A stretch of DNA of 64,000 bases, from assembly GCA_037951165.1 (NCBI GenBank), contig JBBDHG010000160.1, positions 864,001 through 928,000 of the forward strand. Direction: 5' to 3'. The stretch is from Lophius americanus. Taxonomy: Eukaryota > Chordata > Actinopteri > Lophiiformes > Lophiidae. Shown here piece after piece: positions 35,430 through 48,076 of this stretch. Below the pieces are notes generated by a model, which made no database searches, was not told the origin of the DNA, and worked only from the letters and a program-made list of their open reading frames with translations. The first letter of the stretch is position 1; the number at the start of each line of letters is the position of its first letter. The position numbers and the translations under genes are program-made.

Positions 35430-37985
35430 GCTGTGCGTGAAATCTCGTTGCAGGTATGTGTGTGAGAGGCTGCAGCTGTAAGAGTTCTTTTTTTTTGTAC
35501 AGGAATATAACATTAACTCGATTCCTACGAGCTTCAGGCGGAAGAAGTTATCCAGAACAAGAGCAGCAGTACTAAAGATTAAAAGCATGAGAAGAGACAT
35601 GTAGGCGGAGGCCAGAGAAAATATTCTTTTTATTCCCTAGTGGAACACCGATGGAGCTAATCTCATGAGGGGAAAAAGGGGATCCCAGATCAGCTGGTGT
35701 TCCGTTTGAATATCATCCCTTCAAATTTGAGTTTCTTGTATCGGCTGTCCGTTTTGTTAAAAGCCTCCAAGAACTGAATCTATTCTGGTTTAAACCGGCG
35801 ACGCGTAGGAAGAGGAGAAACCTGTCTAGACAAACACAAAACCCCACATGGACTTTGGTGGGGTAATCTTCTCATGAATAATTAACATAGTCCAACACTC
35901 TTCGCTCTTCAACCCGTTCTCTTAGGTTGAGGGAATCACAACAGAGAAAGTGCGATCCGAGACGAGAGCGCCCCGGTTACAGTCTGACAGGAGATCAATT
36001 CTCTCCCTGGCCTCAGGTAGTCGGTCTTCACGCGTCGGGCGGAGAGAGCGGATGAAGGAGACGTTCAGCAAATAAGTCAGAGGGGATTTCACTTTACCTT
36101 CGCTCTTTCTTAGGGGCATTTTGCGGCGTTCACGTTTGTTCAAGCATGTGGGAACTATGTGGACCTTTAAACGGAAAACGGTTGAAGACACAAAACTGTT
36201 CAAACGATCATTCGCCCGTTGGTCTGAGTTTAAGCTAATGGTAGTTTTAGAACTCGTGGGGCTGGAGATGGAGGCACATTTACCGCGGAGGTGGACTGTT
36301 TTTGTTCAGTCTAAGAGTGAGACTTTAGAGTTGTGAGTTTGCATGTCTGTTATGAATATAAATCTCTGGACAAACAATATGAACGAGTTCCAACTGCCGA
36401 AATGAACCCGCGGGTTCAGAACCTCTGGATGTTTTAAGATGAGTCCAGGGTTTGGAGCTGATTCTGATCACTTGTGATTTGGACATATCCGTGAAAAAAT
36501 TATTTTCCTATCCAAATATCTTTAGTTTGGGTAAACGTAGCCACTAAATATTCCTCCATTCACTGAATTTCATTTTAGGACTATGGCAGAGACAGCAGAA
36601 GGCCGCTTAGTTTGTAGCAGTGCTAATTTGGCTAATATGACTCGTACCTGAAGAGTGTAATCGGAGCCAAGGAGAAAGCCGGCTCATTAACCCTCACCGG
36701 AGAAGTGGCCTCTGTCATCATAACAGTCTTTTGCTGCGCTCTCCATATCTTTCCTTGGCAGAGGAATGGCATATCTGTTGCTTTGAGTTAGTCTTAAGAC
36801 TCTGGCTGGTCTGTTTACGTTCCATTCCGATGCGTTCTATGTTCATTTACACCTGCATTAATATAGAATTCACCTTATCAAAAAATATACTTCCACGCAC
36901 GATGTTTTTATTGGATCATCATCTGCAAGTGGACTCCATAAAAAGAACATTATTTCATCTTTGAGGAAGGAGAACTTCCCCTTAGCATCCCCAAACGGAA
37001 TTTTTGCGTTAACATTACATTTAATTAACATTTTCTTCCATTTCATGGTTAAAATTGACCTTATATCGATGTTTTCATAACAATAGAAACTGCTTGCACA
37101 CGCCAAAGGCTAACCCTGGATGACATCCAGACAGTAAGAGATATTCAGCAGACTAACTGGTTTAACAGCAGGTAGACCGTTTCATTGTAAAACACTGCTA
37201 AATATTTGCCACTGCACAGCAGCACTTTTCAGGACATTTGTGGAATCCTTAAAGGAAATAAAGGGGCAAATTTGTCCAAATTTGAAGAGATACTTTCACA
37301 GATACTAACGCACACACTCCTCAATTTCTTCGCGGTGTCAGTGTGTGAATTTGTTTGTCTACCTGAGTTCAATCGCCCCTTCAGTTTCATTCTCTCCCTC
37401 CTGTCTTGAGGGGCTGCTTAATAGCCTTTTTCCTTTCAGAGGAGATTGCATGGACATTTTGGAAGGAGACAAAAAGCCCAGGGATAGACCAGTTTAGTAC
37501 AGAGTCTGTGTACTTAAATTAATGTCACATCCCTGTAATGAGTGTAGGGAGGGACTCCATGGTGAAATGGTGGGTGAAGAAATGAATGCGGAGAGGACGT
37601 CAGTAAGAGTAAGAAGCGGTAGTGAGAGAATAAGATTAAGATGAAGGTCCAGTGATCGGTAATATGTTGTATTAGATATGTATTCTAGTATTTGTATGTC
37701 AATCTAGAAATACTAAAAGTACTCTGTGACAATATTCGGCTAGTTAGTTAGTTTTTTTACACTGCAAAACCCAATGCTCAAATTAATTCATTAAAATAAG
37801 TAGTGAAAACTATTAACTTGAAAATGTTGAGTAGCAGAAACTTTTTGCTCCCCTTTGTGTTCATCCTACTCATAATATGTATAATAATATAATATAAGGT
37901 GCCATATTAGTTTTAAAGATAATTTGCAATATTATCTGTCACTGCCTTTTTTTTTTAGGCATGATAATAAATTGAATATCAATCA
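35430..37985. other. Intergenic stretch
   Basis: Mixed composition, no recognisable exon, RNA gene or strong repeat. Confidence 0.45.
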
Positions 37986-37987
37986 CT

Positions 37988-38072
37988 GTCGATAATAATA
38001 ATAATAATAATAATAATACATTTGGTTTATAAAGCACTTTACATTTGGTTCAAATCTCAATGTGTGCAATAT
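37988..38072 (+). repeat. SINE/LINE-like tail with (AAT)n, third copy
   Basis: (AAT)n, then TACATTTGGTTTATAAAGCA, CTTTACATTTGGTTCAAATC and TCAATGTG, clearly the same repeat as at 3.7 and 17.5 kb. Confidence 0.75.
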
Positions 38073-38724
38073 TAGTTTTCAGTATAATTGTTATGTATAA
38101 CATTACACTCAATATCATTTATCTTAACTTAAGGTTTATACAGTTTGAAATTGCGAGCTCAAATTAATTAAAAGGAATAAAATATATATAAGATATAGAT
38201 AATACAAAAAAAAAAAATTGGATTAATATGAAAATTTTTAGAGAATTATATAAAAAATTACTTAAAAATACAATTTAAGATTGAATACCACCTTAAAAAA
38301 ATTATTGTAAATAGTTCAGGTAATCATTTATGACATAAGGACTGTTCTTAACTATTGTCAGTTTTACAGTGTGTGACTCAGCTGTATTTCTAAACTGTAT
38401 GATCTTTTAAACAAAGCTTGATGTTAAGTAAAGGAAACCCGAGTAAACATAAAATACAAGTTTTAAATGATGATTGTATTTATTTAACCAAAACCAAAAA
38501 GGGGGCTACCCAAAGTCAACTGGGCCTGTGGGAATAATCACTTGCTCCATTATACAAATATCCAAAACAACCAAACTGCATTAAGAACTGGTCCGATCAC
38601 ATCATGAATTTATTAAAAGACCATTTCACTAGTAGACAACTGTGCCAAAATCAACAGAAATTCCAAGGGGATATGGATGAAAAAAACAAAATATTACACC
38701 TGTGTATGTATAAAATATATATAT

Positions 38725-39204
38725 ATTTTTGTATTAGTAAAACGCACACACATAATAGTTAGTTGCATACACGCATGTATCATTAAATCGCACACACACA
38801 AACACACACGTTTGTAAGATGCATAGATACAAATATTATTAAGTCAGGCGCACATGTTTTAGTAAGTCACACATATGTGTGTATTAAGTTGCGCGTACAC
38901 GGGTTCTTAAATCATACACATGAGCATAGTTTTGAGTAGCATCCACACGCGTTAGTAAGTTATACACGCGCGTATTAGTACATGCTTTAGTAAATTGTAC
39001 ACATGTGCGTAATTCTAAGTCGCACACTTGCGTATATTAGTACATGCTTTAGTAAATTGTACACATGCGCGTAATTCTAAATCGCACACTCGCGTATATT
39101 AGTACATGCTTTAGTAAATTGTACACATGCGCGTAATTTTAAGTGGCACACGCGCGTTAGTATGTCGCGCAGATGCACGCGTCAGTAAATCATACATTTT
39201 GTTA
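38725..39204. repeat. Diverged tandem array (part 1), units near 30 and 60 bp
   Basis: Repeated words TTAGTAAGTC, GCACACACG and CGCGTATTAGT recur. At 38966-39145 there are three nearly identical units of about 60 bp containing TACATGCTTTAGTAAATTGT. The CpG content is high for the area. The array resumes at about 39.75 kb after an unrelated insert. Confidence 0.85.
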
Positions 39205-39752
39205 TCACTTCTTAATGTCTAGGGATAAAGGAAGCAACAGGTAAGCAGGGTACAAAACTTTACTGTTTTATTGACAACCAATCTTCTAACAACATAAAAA
39301 ACACAGGATGAGGCGGCGGGTGACTCCTAGCAATCACTCCATAAACAAAAGACAACCCGCTTACTAAAATTCCATGACAGATCCAGCTTTCCTTTAACAG
39401 TCTGAAAGCAAATATTAAACCAAAACTGTACCACTCTTTGTTAAACTTAAGAAAAAAACAGCGTTCAACAATTAGACACGAATGAAACCAAAATAACTCA
39501 ATATCACAATTTAAATTCGGCTTATCGCAAAAAAAATTCAGTGGCTATATTGTGCCTCCTAGGGAAGAGTTAACAATACAGGTTTGGCACCGACGACTGC
39601 TGAGCCAAAACAATTTAGCCCCGGGACTTTGGCTCATGTTCCTCTTATCCTCGCGGAGGCTGATGAGGCATGCGCGGTAATCGGACCACCCAGAATTAAG
39701 AGAACGCGGCCAATCCAAAAACCGAGGGATCCCTTGATGACGTCAGCAAAAC
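39205..39752. mobile_element. Unrelated block of about 550 bp inserted in a tandem array
   Basis: The array motif stops near 39204 and returns near 39753. Between them is non-repetitive sequence with TTTATTGACAACC, a GC-richer right half and a TGACGTCA at 39737-39744. I see no clear inverted ends or poly-A tail, so the element type is unknown; an insertion is inferred from the interruption. Confidence 0.4.
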
Positions 39753-39960
39753 AAACACACGTATGCACGGTAATTTAAGCCGCGCACACACGCTTGCTTT
39801 AGCTAGTCGCACACGTGCGCGTAGTTTTGAGTCCCACACATGCATGTATTAGTAAGTCATACTTATGCACGTATTAAGTTGTGCACGGACGTTAGTAATT
39901 TGCATGTGCCTATTTATAAATAGCATGTTTTAATCAACTGGCATGTGAGTTCACGACCTC
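39753..39960. repeat. Diverged tandem array (part 2)
   Basis: The same words as in the 38.7-39.2 kb array return (GCACACACG, TAGTAAGTC, CGTATTA), ending at about 39960 in ordinary AT-rich sequence. Confidence 0.75.
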
Positions 39961-41117
39961 GTCGTAAAAAAAAATTCTTCATTCATATCACTTCCCACAC
40001 TCTGTGGAAATTCATCAGTCTAGGTCAGATACGTCTATGGTTCTGGGACTCTACAGATCCACAGTAAGATACATGATCTACAAATTGTGAAGGACTGAAA
40101 CAATAGTGAACCTTCACAGAAGTTGCCTACCTCCCGAAATTCCTCCAAGAGCGCGGCGGAAGTTCATTAAGGAAGATCCAAAGAAAACAGGAAGTGAAGG
40201 CCTCTCTCACCTCAGTAAAGGTGAGTTCATCTAGCCAGTATTCCAAAGACACCGGGCAAAAATGTAATACATGCCGGAGATGTGAGAGCAGGTAACCCAG
40301 AAGAATTCTCATGAACAGATGCGTGGAAAATTGAATGTGGCAGTATCTACCATTTTTTGGTTAAACAAATACAATAATCATTTAAAACTTGTATTTTGTG
40401 TTTGTTCAGGTTGCTTTGTTACACCTGACACAGATTAGCATGTCAAACAGAACACACAAATAAACAGAAAAAGTGGAGAAACCTGGAGGAGGTCCAATAG
40501 TTTTTTTCAAAGAACTGTATACTGAAGGGGGAAAAAACAGGAATCTTAATTATTCTTTATGAAAGTAAAGTAATCACCTCTTCAGGAATAAACCGAATAC
40601 TTAGACCTGTTTATTCCCAGTGTATCCTCCTTTCTGTTGACACACTCTTCCTGCTCAAGGCTACTTTCACACTAGACCCTGTGGCGAAAAGATACTGGAA
40701 GCTTTTCCTTCCTCTCTGAGACACCATAGTGAGGTGACCCAGTTAACTCAGACACCGAAATCCTTTTAAGACTGGGAACTGGGAAATCCACATCTCCCTC
40801 TCACGGCTGAATACAAACACACCAAAACATGTTGTTAGTGTGAGAATAATGCTGCTGTCACTTAATAACTCAAATATAGTCCGATCATTGTAATCAGCAT
40901 TATTTAGCAGTGGTATTATTACGGGCCAACTTCTGTGTTGTGTTTTTTTCTAATACGATCCGTCCACTGGAATCTCTTTGTATTACCACTTCATTTAATG
41001 CTGACAAATCAAAAAGTTATAGTGCACCTCTCCGTTAAATAAACCAAACAAGCCTGCGCGTAAACTTGACGAGCCCAATTAGAGGATTAAGGCTATGATT
41101 GATTGTTCAGGAAGTCA

Positions 41118-41199
41118 GCTGCGATGGCCAAGTGGTTAAGGCGTTGGACTTGAAATCCAATGGGGTATCCCCGCGCAGGTTCGAACCCTGCTCGCAGCG
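41118..41199 (+). tRNA. tRNA-Ser, anticodon UGA
   Basis: An 82-nt cloverleaf is visible. The acceptor stem GCTGCGA pairs perfectly with TCGCAGC, with discriminator G. The D-arm region has GGCCAAGTGGTTAAGGCG (A box). The anticodon stem TTGGA/TCCAA encloses loop CTTGAAA with TGA at 41151-41153. A long variable arm (GGGGTATCCCC) follows, typical of tRNA-Ser, and the T arm is CAGGTTCGAACCCTG (B box). A pol III TTTT stop lies at 41231-41234. No CCA is encoded, as in nuclear eukaryotic genes. It decodes UCA. All stems are intact, so it is probably functional; no other tRNA gene was seen nearby. Confidence 0.96.
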
Positions 41200-41244
41200 G
41201 CGTCCTTAAAACTAGATCCCTGGGTGCTACTTTTAGGGACCCCC

Positions 41245-41660
41245 CCGGATCCGAGTTTCCTCAAAATTAAATGTTTTTATATCCTCAAAAAAGCCTCGGA
41301 TCTTATTGAAATGCCGCAGATCCTTTGTGTAAACATGATCACACAAAAACTCTGTCTATGATTATTTTTTGAAAGGTTTTACCCATGTAGACTTAAGTGC
41401 GAGGAAGAACTGGTTTTGATTTTGGGAAAGGTCAGTTGTTTATCAACACCAGGGCTGGGTTTATGTCCAAAAGTTTTCGGCCATAATTTCTCAACCGTCG
41501 GTTCGAATTAGTTGAAATTTGATGCATATGTATCGACTTAAAGGGATCTAACCTGTACACGGTTTTAAAGGCATAACTTTCTTACCAGTAGTCCGATTTA
41601 GTGACAATTAATCCACATGATCAGTTTTAAGTCTAAAAGATTATATTTTACTTACTAGAG
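41245..41660 (-). repeat. Dispersed repeat family R1, copy 8 (reverse)
   Basis: The reverse orientation holds GCCGCAGATCCTTTGTGTAA, ACTTAAGTGCGAGGAAGAAC, TTTTGGGAAAGGTCAGTTG and TTCTCAACCGTCGGTTC. It begins about 45 bp after the tRNA gene. Confidence 0.75.
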
Positions 41661-41669
41661 GGATCTTCT

Positions 41670-42017
41670 TCTTTTTTATTTCTTTTTACAAAACACTAAC
41701 TTTTAAACATTTAAATTGAGGAGTTCAATCAGGAGGATTGCTTGTGCAACGCAAGGGATTGGGGGCTTTCCAAAGATATGCTCTTGCTGTATGGGATGAC
41801 AGAGGAGACCTACCTATGTATGATGGTTTATGAAGATAAACAGAAGGTCAGTGTTTTGTTTTTCATCATAACCCTTAACAAATGTCATATTAATACGACA
41901 CCAATGTCGTATTAGGATAATAGAACTGTTGACTGTACTCAAACCGTGTTGTTTCTTTGGCACAAACATAAACAGCTCCATTGAGAGTATGTACGTATGT
42001 TTATGCTCAGTGTCGAG

Positions 42018-42051
<34 letters not shown>

Positions 42052-42171
42052 GTATCCACCCCTACCTTATAGCCACCCCCTCAGGTCAAAGTTTTACTCT
42101 TCAAGGCCAGAGCTGACTTTCCTTTTGAGAAAATAAGAATTTACCTCATATGCCATTTCTTCATTCATTTC

Positions 42172-42207
<36 letters not shown>

Positions 42208-44110
42208 TAGAAACCTAGGTGTCTCAAAGGAAAGCACGAAAGCGAAACACCGAATCATCTCTAAAATCCTTTCAGCCTCTCCTGCTCTATTTTACCTTTA
42301 TCACATTTTTCTGTACATTTACATGTAAAAATCCACATTTATCTCTTTTAGCACCTTCTTAATGAAAGGCATGTAGAAATGGAAAAAAGAATCTGACTGG
42401 GATTCCCATTGTGCTGAGCCGAGGCAGTCTCAGCTCTGTCCATAGTGCTAAACCACTGGACCGATGGCAAACGACACAGTAATCACCTTACAGTGTTCCT
42501 GGGAAAGAGAAGGGCTGCTCGCCACAGGGAAGCTCCTCGCCGCTAATCCTTTAGCACATCTCTCTTCCTCTTTCAACATATCCTCTCTTCCATGTCGTCT
42601 GCAAAATCAATGCGAAAATAATTAAATTTGAGAAACTTCATTAATGTATCCTCTAATTCAATTTAGAGACCACTGGTTTAAACGTCCATGACCATGTCTT
42701 TGATTTTACATTCAATGACTCCAATGACGGTCTGAAGATGGCTGTAAAGATACGTGAAATGTGATGAAAATGTCTATCTTATTTATTAAAGATTTGTATT
42801 TTCACACAAGGGTGTGCTAGGAAAAATAAGAAGGCAGGAAAATCTGTGTATCATCAGCATAACAATGAAAAGAACCGCCTTGATTTGCTTGTTTATAATA
42901 TAGCCAAGAGGTTAGAGGTCTAATATTCAGAATAAGTCTTTATTACCATCAGGGAAATTTCTGAATTGTATTCCACCTCCAATGAAAAGGTAATCACACA
43001 ACTTCTACTCAACGAGAATCAAGGTATCAAAGATTATTTCAGTCAGAGGAGACAGAGAATGAAGGAACGGTGAAAATGCATTGCAACGTTTGATACGTGA
43101 TAATTAGTCTTTGATAAAGTATTTGACGCACAGACTCTAGAGCGAGACTTTGAGCCCAGGTATCTGAGCCGCAGCAAGGAATAATCCTCTATCCAGCCTG
43201 GATACTGGTGGTGGCGGCTGATGACTCTGATGAGGCTGATGAATGATGAAGTTGGGTGATATGTGTGGAGTGGGTGGAGATGACCTGTGAAGTACTGTGG
43301 TGGAACTACGTAAATAGAGAGAGACCTATTTAAAATAATAGCAGTAACGATGATGGGCTAACAATGAAGCTGGTGATATTGAATGGATATGGTTGGCTGA
43401 TGAAATCAATTGACGCCCCCAGAACATGACGCAGGTAATTATAGCTGAGCCAGCAGTTATAATTAAGGACGTGAAAGACAGAGTGGTATGAAAAATAATT
43501 GGCTTGAGTGTGCCAGGGGATAATCCTTCTGACTGAAACGTTGCTAGAAATTCATTTGAAAGATAATTATATACATGAGTCATCGTCATCTGATGGCTAT
43601 TTGTTTATCTTGCCGGATATCAGGGTAACAGTAAGATAAAAACACTGCTTCATCAGATGTATTCCAAACAGAGGAGACAAGTAAATGAAATAAAGATAAT
43701 TGTGTGTTACGACAGATGACTTGTGATAATTAGTCTGTCAGACGGTCTTTGGTGCTTTGTGCTTCTTCTGCAGAAGAGTCTGACACAATAATTGTATTTA
43801 CATAAGAGTTTCCAGGTATGTGGACTTAACCCAAAGTATTTATTTTTCTCTCCCTCCCGTCCTTTGAATGTAATCAAAGATCACACTTCAAGAACGTAAG
43901 AGCAAGGATCATTTTAACACTTCTTACTGGAAGAGGCTGGGAGCAAATAGGTACAAATACTTTGATGCTGCATGAAAACGCAGAGTTTTCAGGTATTTAT
44001 ACTTTACTTGAGTATTTATTTTTCATCGATACATTCGTTCCTGGCATCAAAACGGATTTTTATCCTACAAGGAAGCGATCAAATACATTTTTATACTTGT
44101 AACTACCCTA
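41670..44110. other. Intergenic stretch with diverged duplicated segments
   Basis: Apart from the GT/CA pair, segments at 43.03-43.15, 43.64-43.76 and, more weakly, 44.66-45.05 kb share words such as AGAGGAGACA, GTGATAATTAGTCT and CTGATGACTCTG. No gene. Confidence 0.4.
42018..42203. repeat. (GT)n and (CA)n pair
   Basis: A GT run at 42018-42052 and a CA run at about 42175-42203, in opposite sense 120 bp apart. Confidence 0.9.
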
Positions 44111-44118
44111 TCACTGCA

Positions 44119-44593
44119 GGTACTCAAAAGTACACATGTTTTTAATTCTTTGTATTCAAACAGCAGGGAGTTAAATCCCTCCCAAAAGTGTGCATACAAA
44201 CGAAACATAATCCGCATGAAAACACAATCTGATTTGCATGTGGATTAAAAAACACGATTCGCAAACTGATGTCTGTTTTGCAAATGCAAAACCTGCTAGA
44301 AACAACTACAGTGTGTCTTAAAAGTACAAATGTGCAAGTACAAGTACGAAAAAAAAAATCGATCCTAAAACCACGCAAAGCGAAAAAACCCTTACGTGAC
44401 TTTTGGTACGATCTTTCGCCGTGAGTCGGCCACTACTTGCAATCAAGCGTCTAGAAATCGGGTAGGTGGATTAAGTATTAGTTCAGAGTAGGTGCACGCG
44501 AATGGTGTTTCATTTGTATGCAAACTTCTGGGAGGGACTTAACTCCATACTGTGAGAATACAATGTGTAAAGAACGTGTACTTTTCAGTACTT
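44119..44593. mobile_element. Fold-back DNA element with long terminal inverted repeats
   Basis: Left arm 44119-44206 and right arm 44507-44593 are inverted copies of each other. Both contain (left sense) AAAAGTACAC, TTGTATTC, GGAGTTAA, TCCCTCCCA, GCATACAAA and GAAAC in order; about 87 bp arms enclose roughly 300 bp without coding potential. This is a non-autonomous element. No matching transposase is in the window and no clear target duplication is seen, so the superfamily is open. Confidence 0.75.
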
Positions 44594-47499
44594 TTACCGA
44601 TTCTGAACTTCAGGCAGGTTATGATTGGAGGATATCTGCCATGAATAAATCTCACCATGGAGTCCAGACAAAGATGGTGGCGGTGGCTGATGACTCTGCT
44701 GAGGCTCATTAAATGATGAAGTTGCTGAATCTGAGAAAACGAGACCGTGACCGGGGGGAATAACAGCATCTTGACTGAACTAAAACCACAGGGGCAATTA
44801 TATTTTTAAAAGACAAGATGATAGACAAACAAGAAAGTGTGCTGTTGTCCCAGACGATAGGTAGCAGGGAAATCTGACTCAGCATGCATGAGTGGTGTGA
44901 ATGAAAGGACGGTACGATAAATAGACTACAGCCTGAGCTTGCAAAGAGAAAGTCTTTCTGGCGGAGCTGGCAGGAGAGCTTTATTATCACTAATGATAGT
45001 AATGAAAGACAAAAAAACACAGAAGAATTAGATCACAGTTTATTCCGATGAAATAAACTCAGTCTTTAGTCGAGCATTGATCGAGAGACAGAGACATCAG
45101 ATCGGAGACAAATCTACCTGATGGGATTGTTTTGTTTTTCATTATTGACACATTAGGGCATCGACCCACACAACTCATCTTCATCAGACACATTTCTTCT
45201 CTCCGTCTCTCCTTATTGAAATTCATGGGAGTTTTTCTTTCATGAACTTTCCTCGCTCCTCTGGCACACAGGAGGTAATCTGACTATCAGGAGAACATAG
45301 AGTTTTTCTGACACACTACAAACCGAGGCACACTTTAAAACGCAGAACAAACTGTCTGACAAGACAGAAACAGGGAGTTTGCTTTGGTAAGACCTTTTTT
45401 GTCTCCATGTCTGTACATGTTGTATTGAAAGTAAATCAGAACCTTCTCTGGACCACGTACTGCAGATTTATTCTTATTTTGACGAATAGACCCTTTGTCA
45501 GCTCAATCTAGGCCTCCCAACCTATCTAAAGATACCCTTTTCATAGGTTTGGACTGTTCCATTCTACTGACTTGCAAAGTCAGCAATAGACCATTTAGAG
45601 ATAAACATTCGTTATTAATCCCTAGCTGTGAAATGTTCTCGCTACAGCAGCAGATTGAAATACACAAACACACAAAAATGCAATATAAACATATAAAGGG
45701 ACATTGTGCAAAAACAGCCCCCAAAAAACATAAACATATGAGGGGGTGTAAGAATTCATCGATCTATATCGGTATATCAGTTTGTTAAACAACGATCCAA
45801 TCAAATCGATGAAAAGTAAAAAAAACAAAACAATATAAATCGTCTTTTTTAAGATACGCGTTTACTTTGAAAATACTACTGCCACACGCCTGCAGTGTTT
45901 CCCACACACACAGGCTTCATTCCGTTTCAGCACACGGATCTGTGGACCAATGGGAACAGCCGGAAGCTGCAGGTTAGTCTTTTGTCTGTTCTTCCTGAAC
46001 GTTTGGCGATAAACATGCTAATGTAGTTAGCATGTTCATGGCATGTTTGACTATATACAGTTAAAGTATTTCACTAAACATATATGTAAACTTAAAAAAA
46101 GTGTTTGTTAATGAGACGCTGGGTTCCGACATTAAGCAAATTAGCTTAATGTCATTAACATCAGCTTTCTGTTAATGTTTCGTTCTATAGGATGTAAAAC
46201 ATTCAGAGTTTATTACCTCCAAACTACTGAGCACAGCACCGATCAGAACCGTGTTCATACAATCACCAGAAACATACATTTAGACAGTTAGTGTCATAAT
46301 TTAAAGGTAATCAGGGGTCCTTTCCTTAATGTTAACTGATAAAAAAAGAACATTTGCTTCTAAACATGAGAAATGTGTCACATTCCAGTGAAACACGTCT
46401 TTTTTTTTTTCCCTTTGTTATTATTACGTTTTGGCCTAAAATTGTCAAAACATGTGAAAATTGCTTGATTCTTTCTTGAGGTGAAATGCAACCAATTTCG
46501 TTAAATGAGTAAATAATATCGTCTGTGAGTGTGCGGGAATCCATTGTATGTAAGTTTTTAGGCAAGAAATGGTTGTGTGAAGCATTTATGTGTCAATATG
46601 GAGTTACACCTCATATATATTTTTGTATGTTATTTGAGCTCCGGCGGATGCTGCTTACCCAGCAAGGACCCCGCTGCACGTCACCGGGCCAGAAAGAAGC
46701 ATGATCATTCTCCGAATCTTTGTAAATGTGCATTTTCCACACACCGAGTTGTTATTGCTAACATCGTTAGCATAAGTAAATGGGATTTAACATGGTGAAA
46801 TTAGCATCATGGCTATCAATCAATCAATTTTATTTACATAACCCCCCTTTAAAATTCTGAAACATCTCCAAAGAATGGGGGATACAGGAGGATGTGCTAA
46901 AGTATTGCGTCGTAACCCGTCGCAGGATGTCACTGAAACCGATTTCAAGAAAAGAGTTGGAACCCTGATTATGACGCATTCAAGCTGCAGCAATTACAAA
47001 CAAAGTCTGTGCCAATCCACGAGTTCGGTTCACAGTGGGCCATGCCAATGACCCAACAAGAACGAGGCGAATTCCCTTTACTTACATCATGAGTCATTTA
47101 CTTTCTATTTAACGGCATGATCAAATTTGCGCAATCGGCTTTGAGATTCTCCAAGTGTCACACGTCATTAGTTGGTACGTTGATGCGGAAGAGAAGGAAT
47201 CTGCCAGAGCCGCCCGGGTCCACCTCTGGATAAGGTTGCGACGTCAGACATTTGGTTTGTACAGATGTTGGCGTGACTTTCGCAACAAATGGAACGCAGC
47301 GATGGTGTTTACTTTGGTCACGGTTGATGAGAGCGAAAGAAATTGAAGATCAGAGCCTTCAGAGCCGCTTGACGGAGTTTCACCAGCTGTGGCGGGAGCA
47401 GACGGCGCAAATCCAGCTTTCACACTCAAATTGACGCAAAGGAACCGTGACTGAGGGAGTCCAACAAGAAGAGAGCTGCGACCGGATAGTAGGTTACTG

Positions 47500-48076
47500 T
47501 AGATCTGTATTCAGGAAAGGGGAACGGGGAATATGTTCCCGCCTTTATGTGGGAGCAGCTTTTGTATTTCACCAGGACGATGACCAAAGCCAGTCTTCTT
47601 GCTATGTAAGGGTTATTTTTTAAATATATTTTTGTATGTTTTAATTATATTTATATATATATATACATATATATATAATTTGAATTACTTCCTTTTTTAA
47701 AATTTTTTTTTTAGATATATATGTATATGTATATATTCATTTCTATGTATCAAATAATAAATAACATTCATCATTTATGTACATTTATTAAATGTATTGA
47801 TTTATTTTTAAGTAATTTTTGTACCAGTTATCATTATTATTTATTTATACATGTGTTTTTTAGGGCTATTTAACCGAGAAGGAGAGTAAAAGAGCGCCGC
47901 ATCACATGACCTGGCCTCCACCATCACTCAGAGCGAGAGAGAAGCAGCCAACAGGTGCTCAACGTTTATTAGAACTCCTTCAAAACTGTTGGAAAACCAT
48001 TCCGGGTGAGGAGCTCATGAAGCTGATTGAGAGAATGGTCCTTTCTACGTTGGATGGTGTTGATGTAGCGGTATGA
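47500..48076 (+). pseudogene. Decayed Tc1-like transposase, C-terminal half
   Basis: Two pieces match the end of a Tc1/mariner DDE transposase. The first (to about 47620) reads FVFHQDDD with one frame slip, then CKGY, like the catalytic-Asp region FVFQQDNDPKH. The second (47864-48076) is open: GYLTEKESKRAPHHMTWPP, a short gap, then REKQPTGAQRLLELLQ and NCWKTIPGEELMKLIERM, then a stop. About 15 residues normally found after MTWPP, including the third catalytic acidic residue, are missing. An AT-rich insert of about 240 bp splits the two pieces. It is therefore inactive. The family match is from memory of motifs, not a search. Confidence 0.75.
47619..47860. repeat. AT-rich insert splitting the Tc1-like remnant
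   Basis: This is almost pure A/T sequence with TA-rich runs. It sits between AAGGGTTATT (47608-47617) and AGGGCTATTT (47862-47871), which are versions of the same transposase codons. The near-duplicated edges suggest either an insertion with a target duplication or expansion of an AT microsatellite inside the old element. Confidence 0.45.

Noticed and set aside
39737..39744. TGACGTCA as a promoter CRE
   Set aside because: It lies in an unexplained insert without promoter context or a nearby gene.
47155..47346. 63-codon plus ORF with RRQTFGLYRCWRDFRNKWN, resembling MADF/myb-like transposon proteins
   Set aside because: Only a few residues resemble such domains and the neighbouring sequence gives no support.
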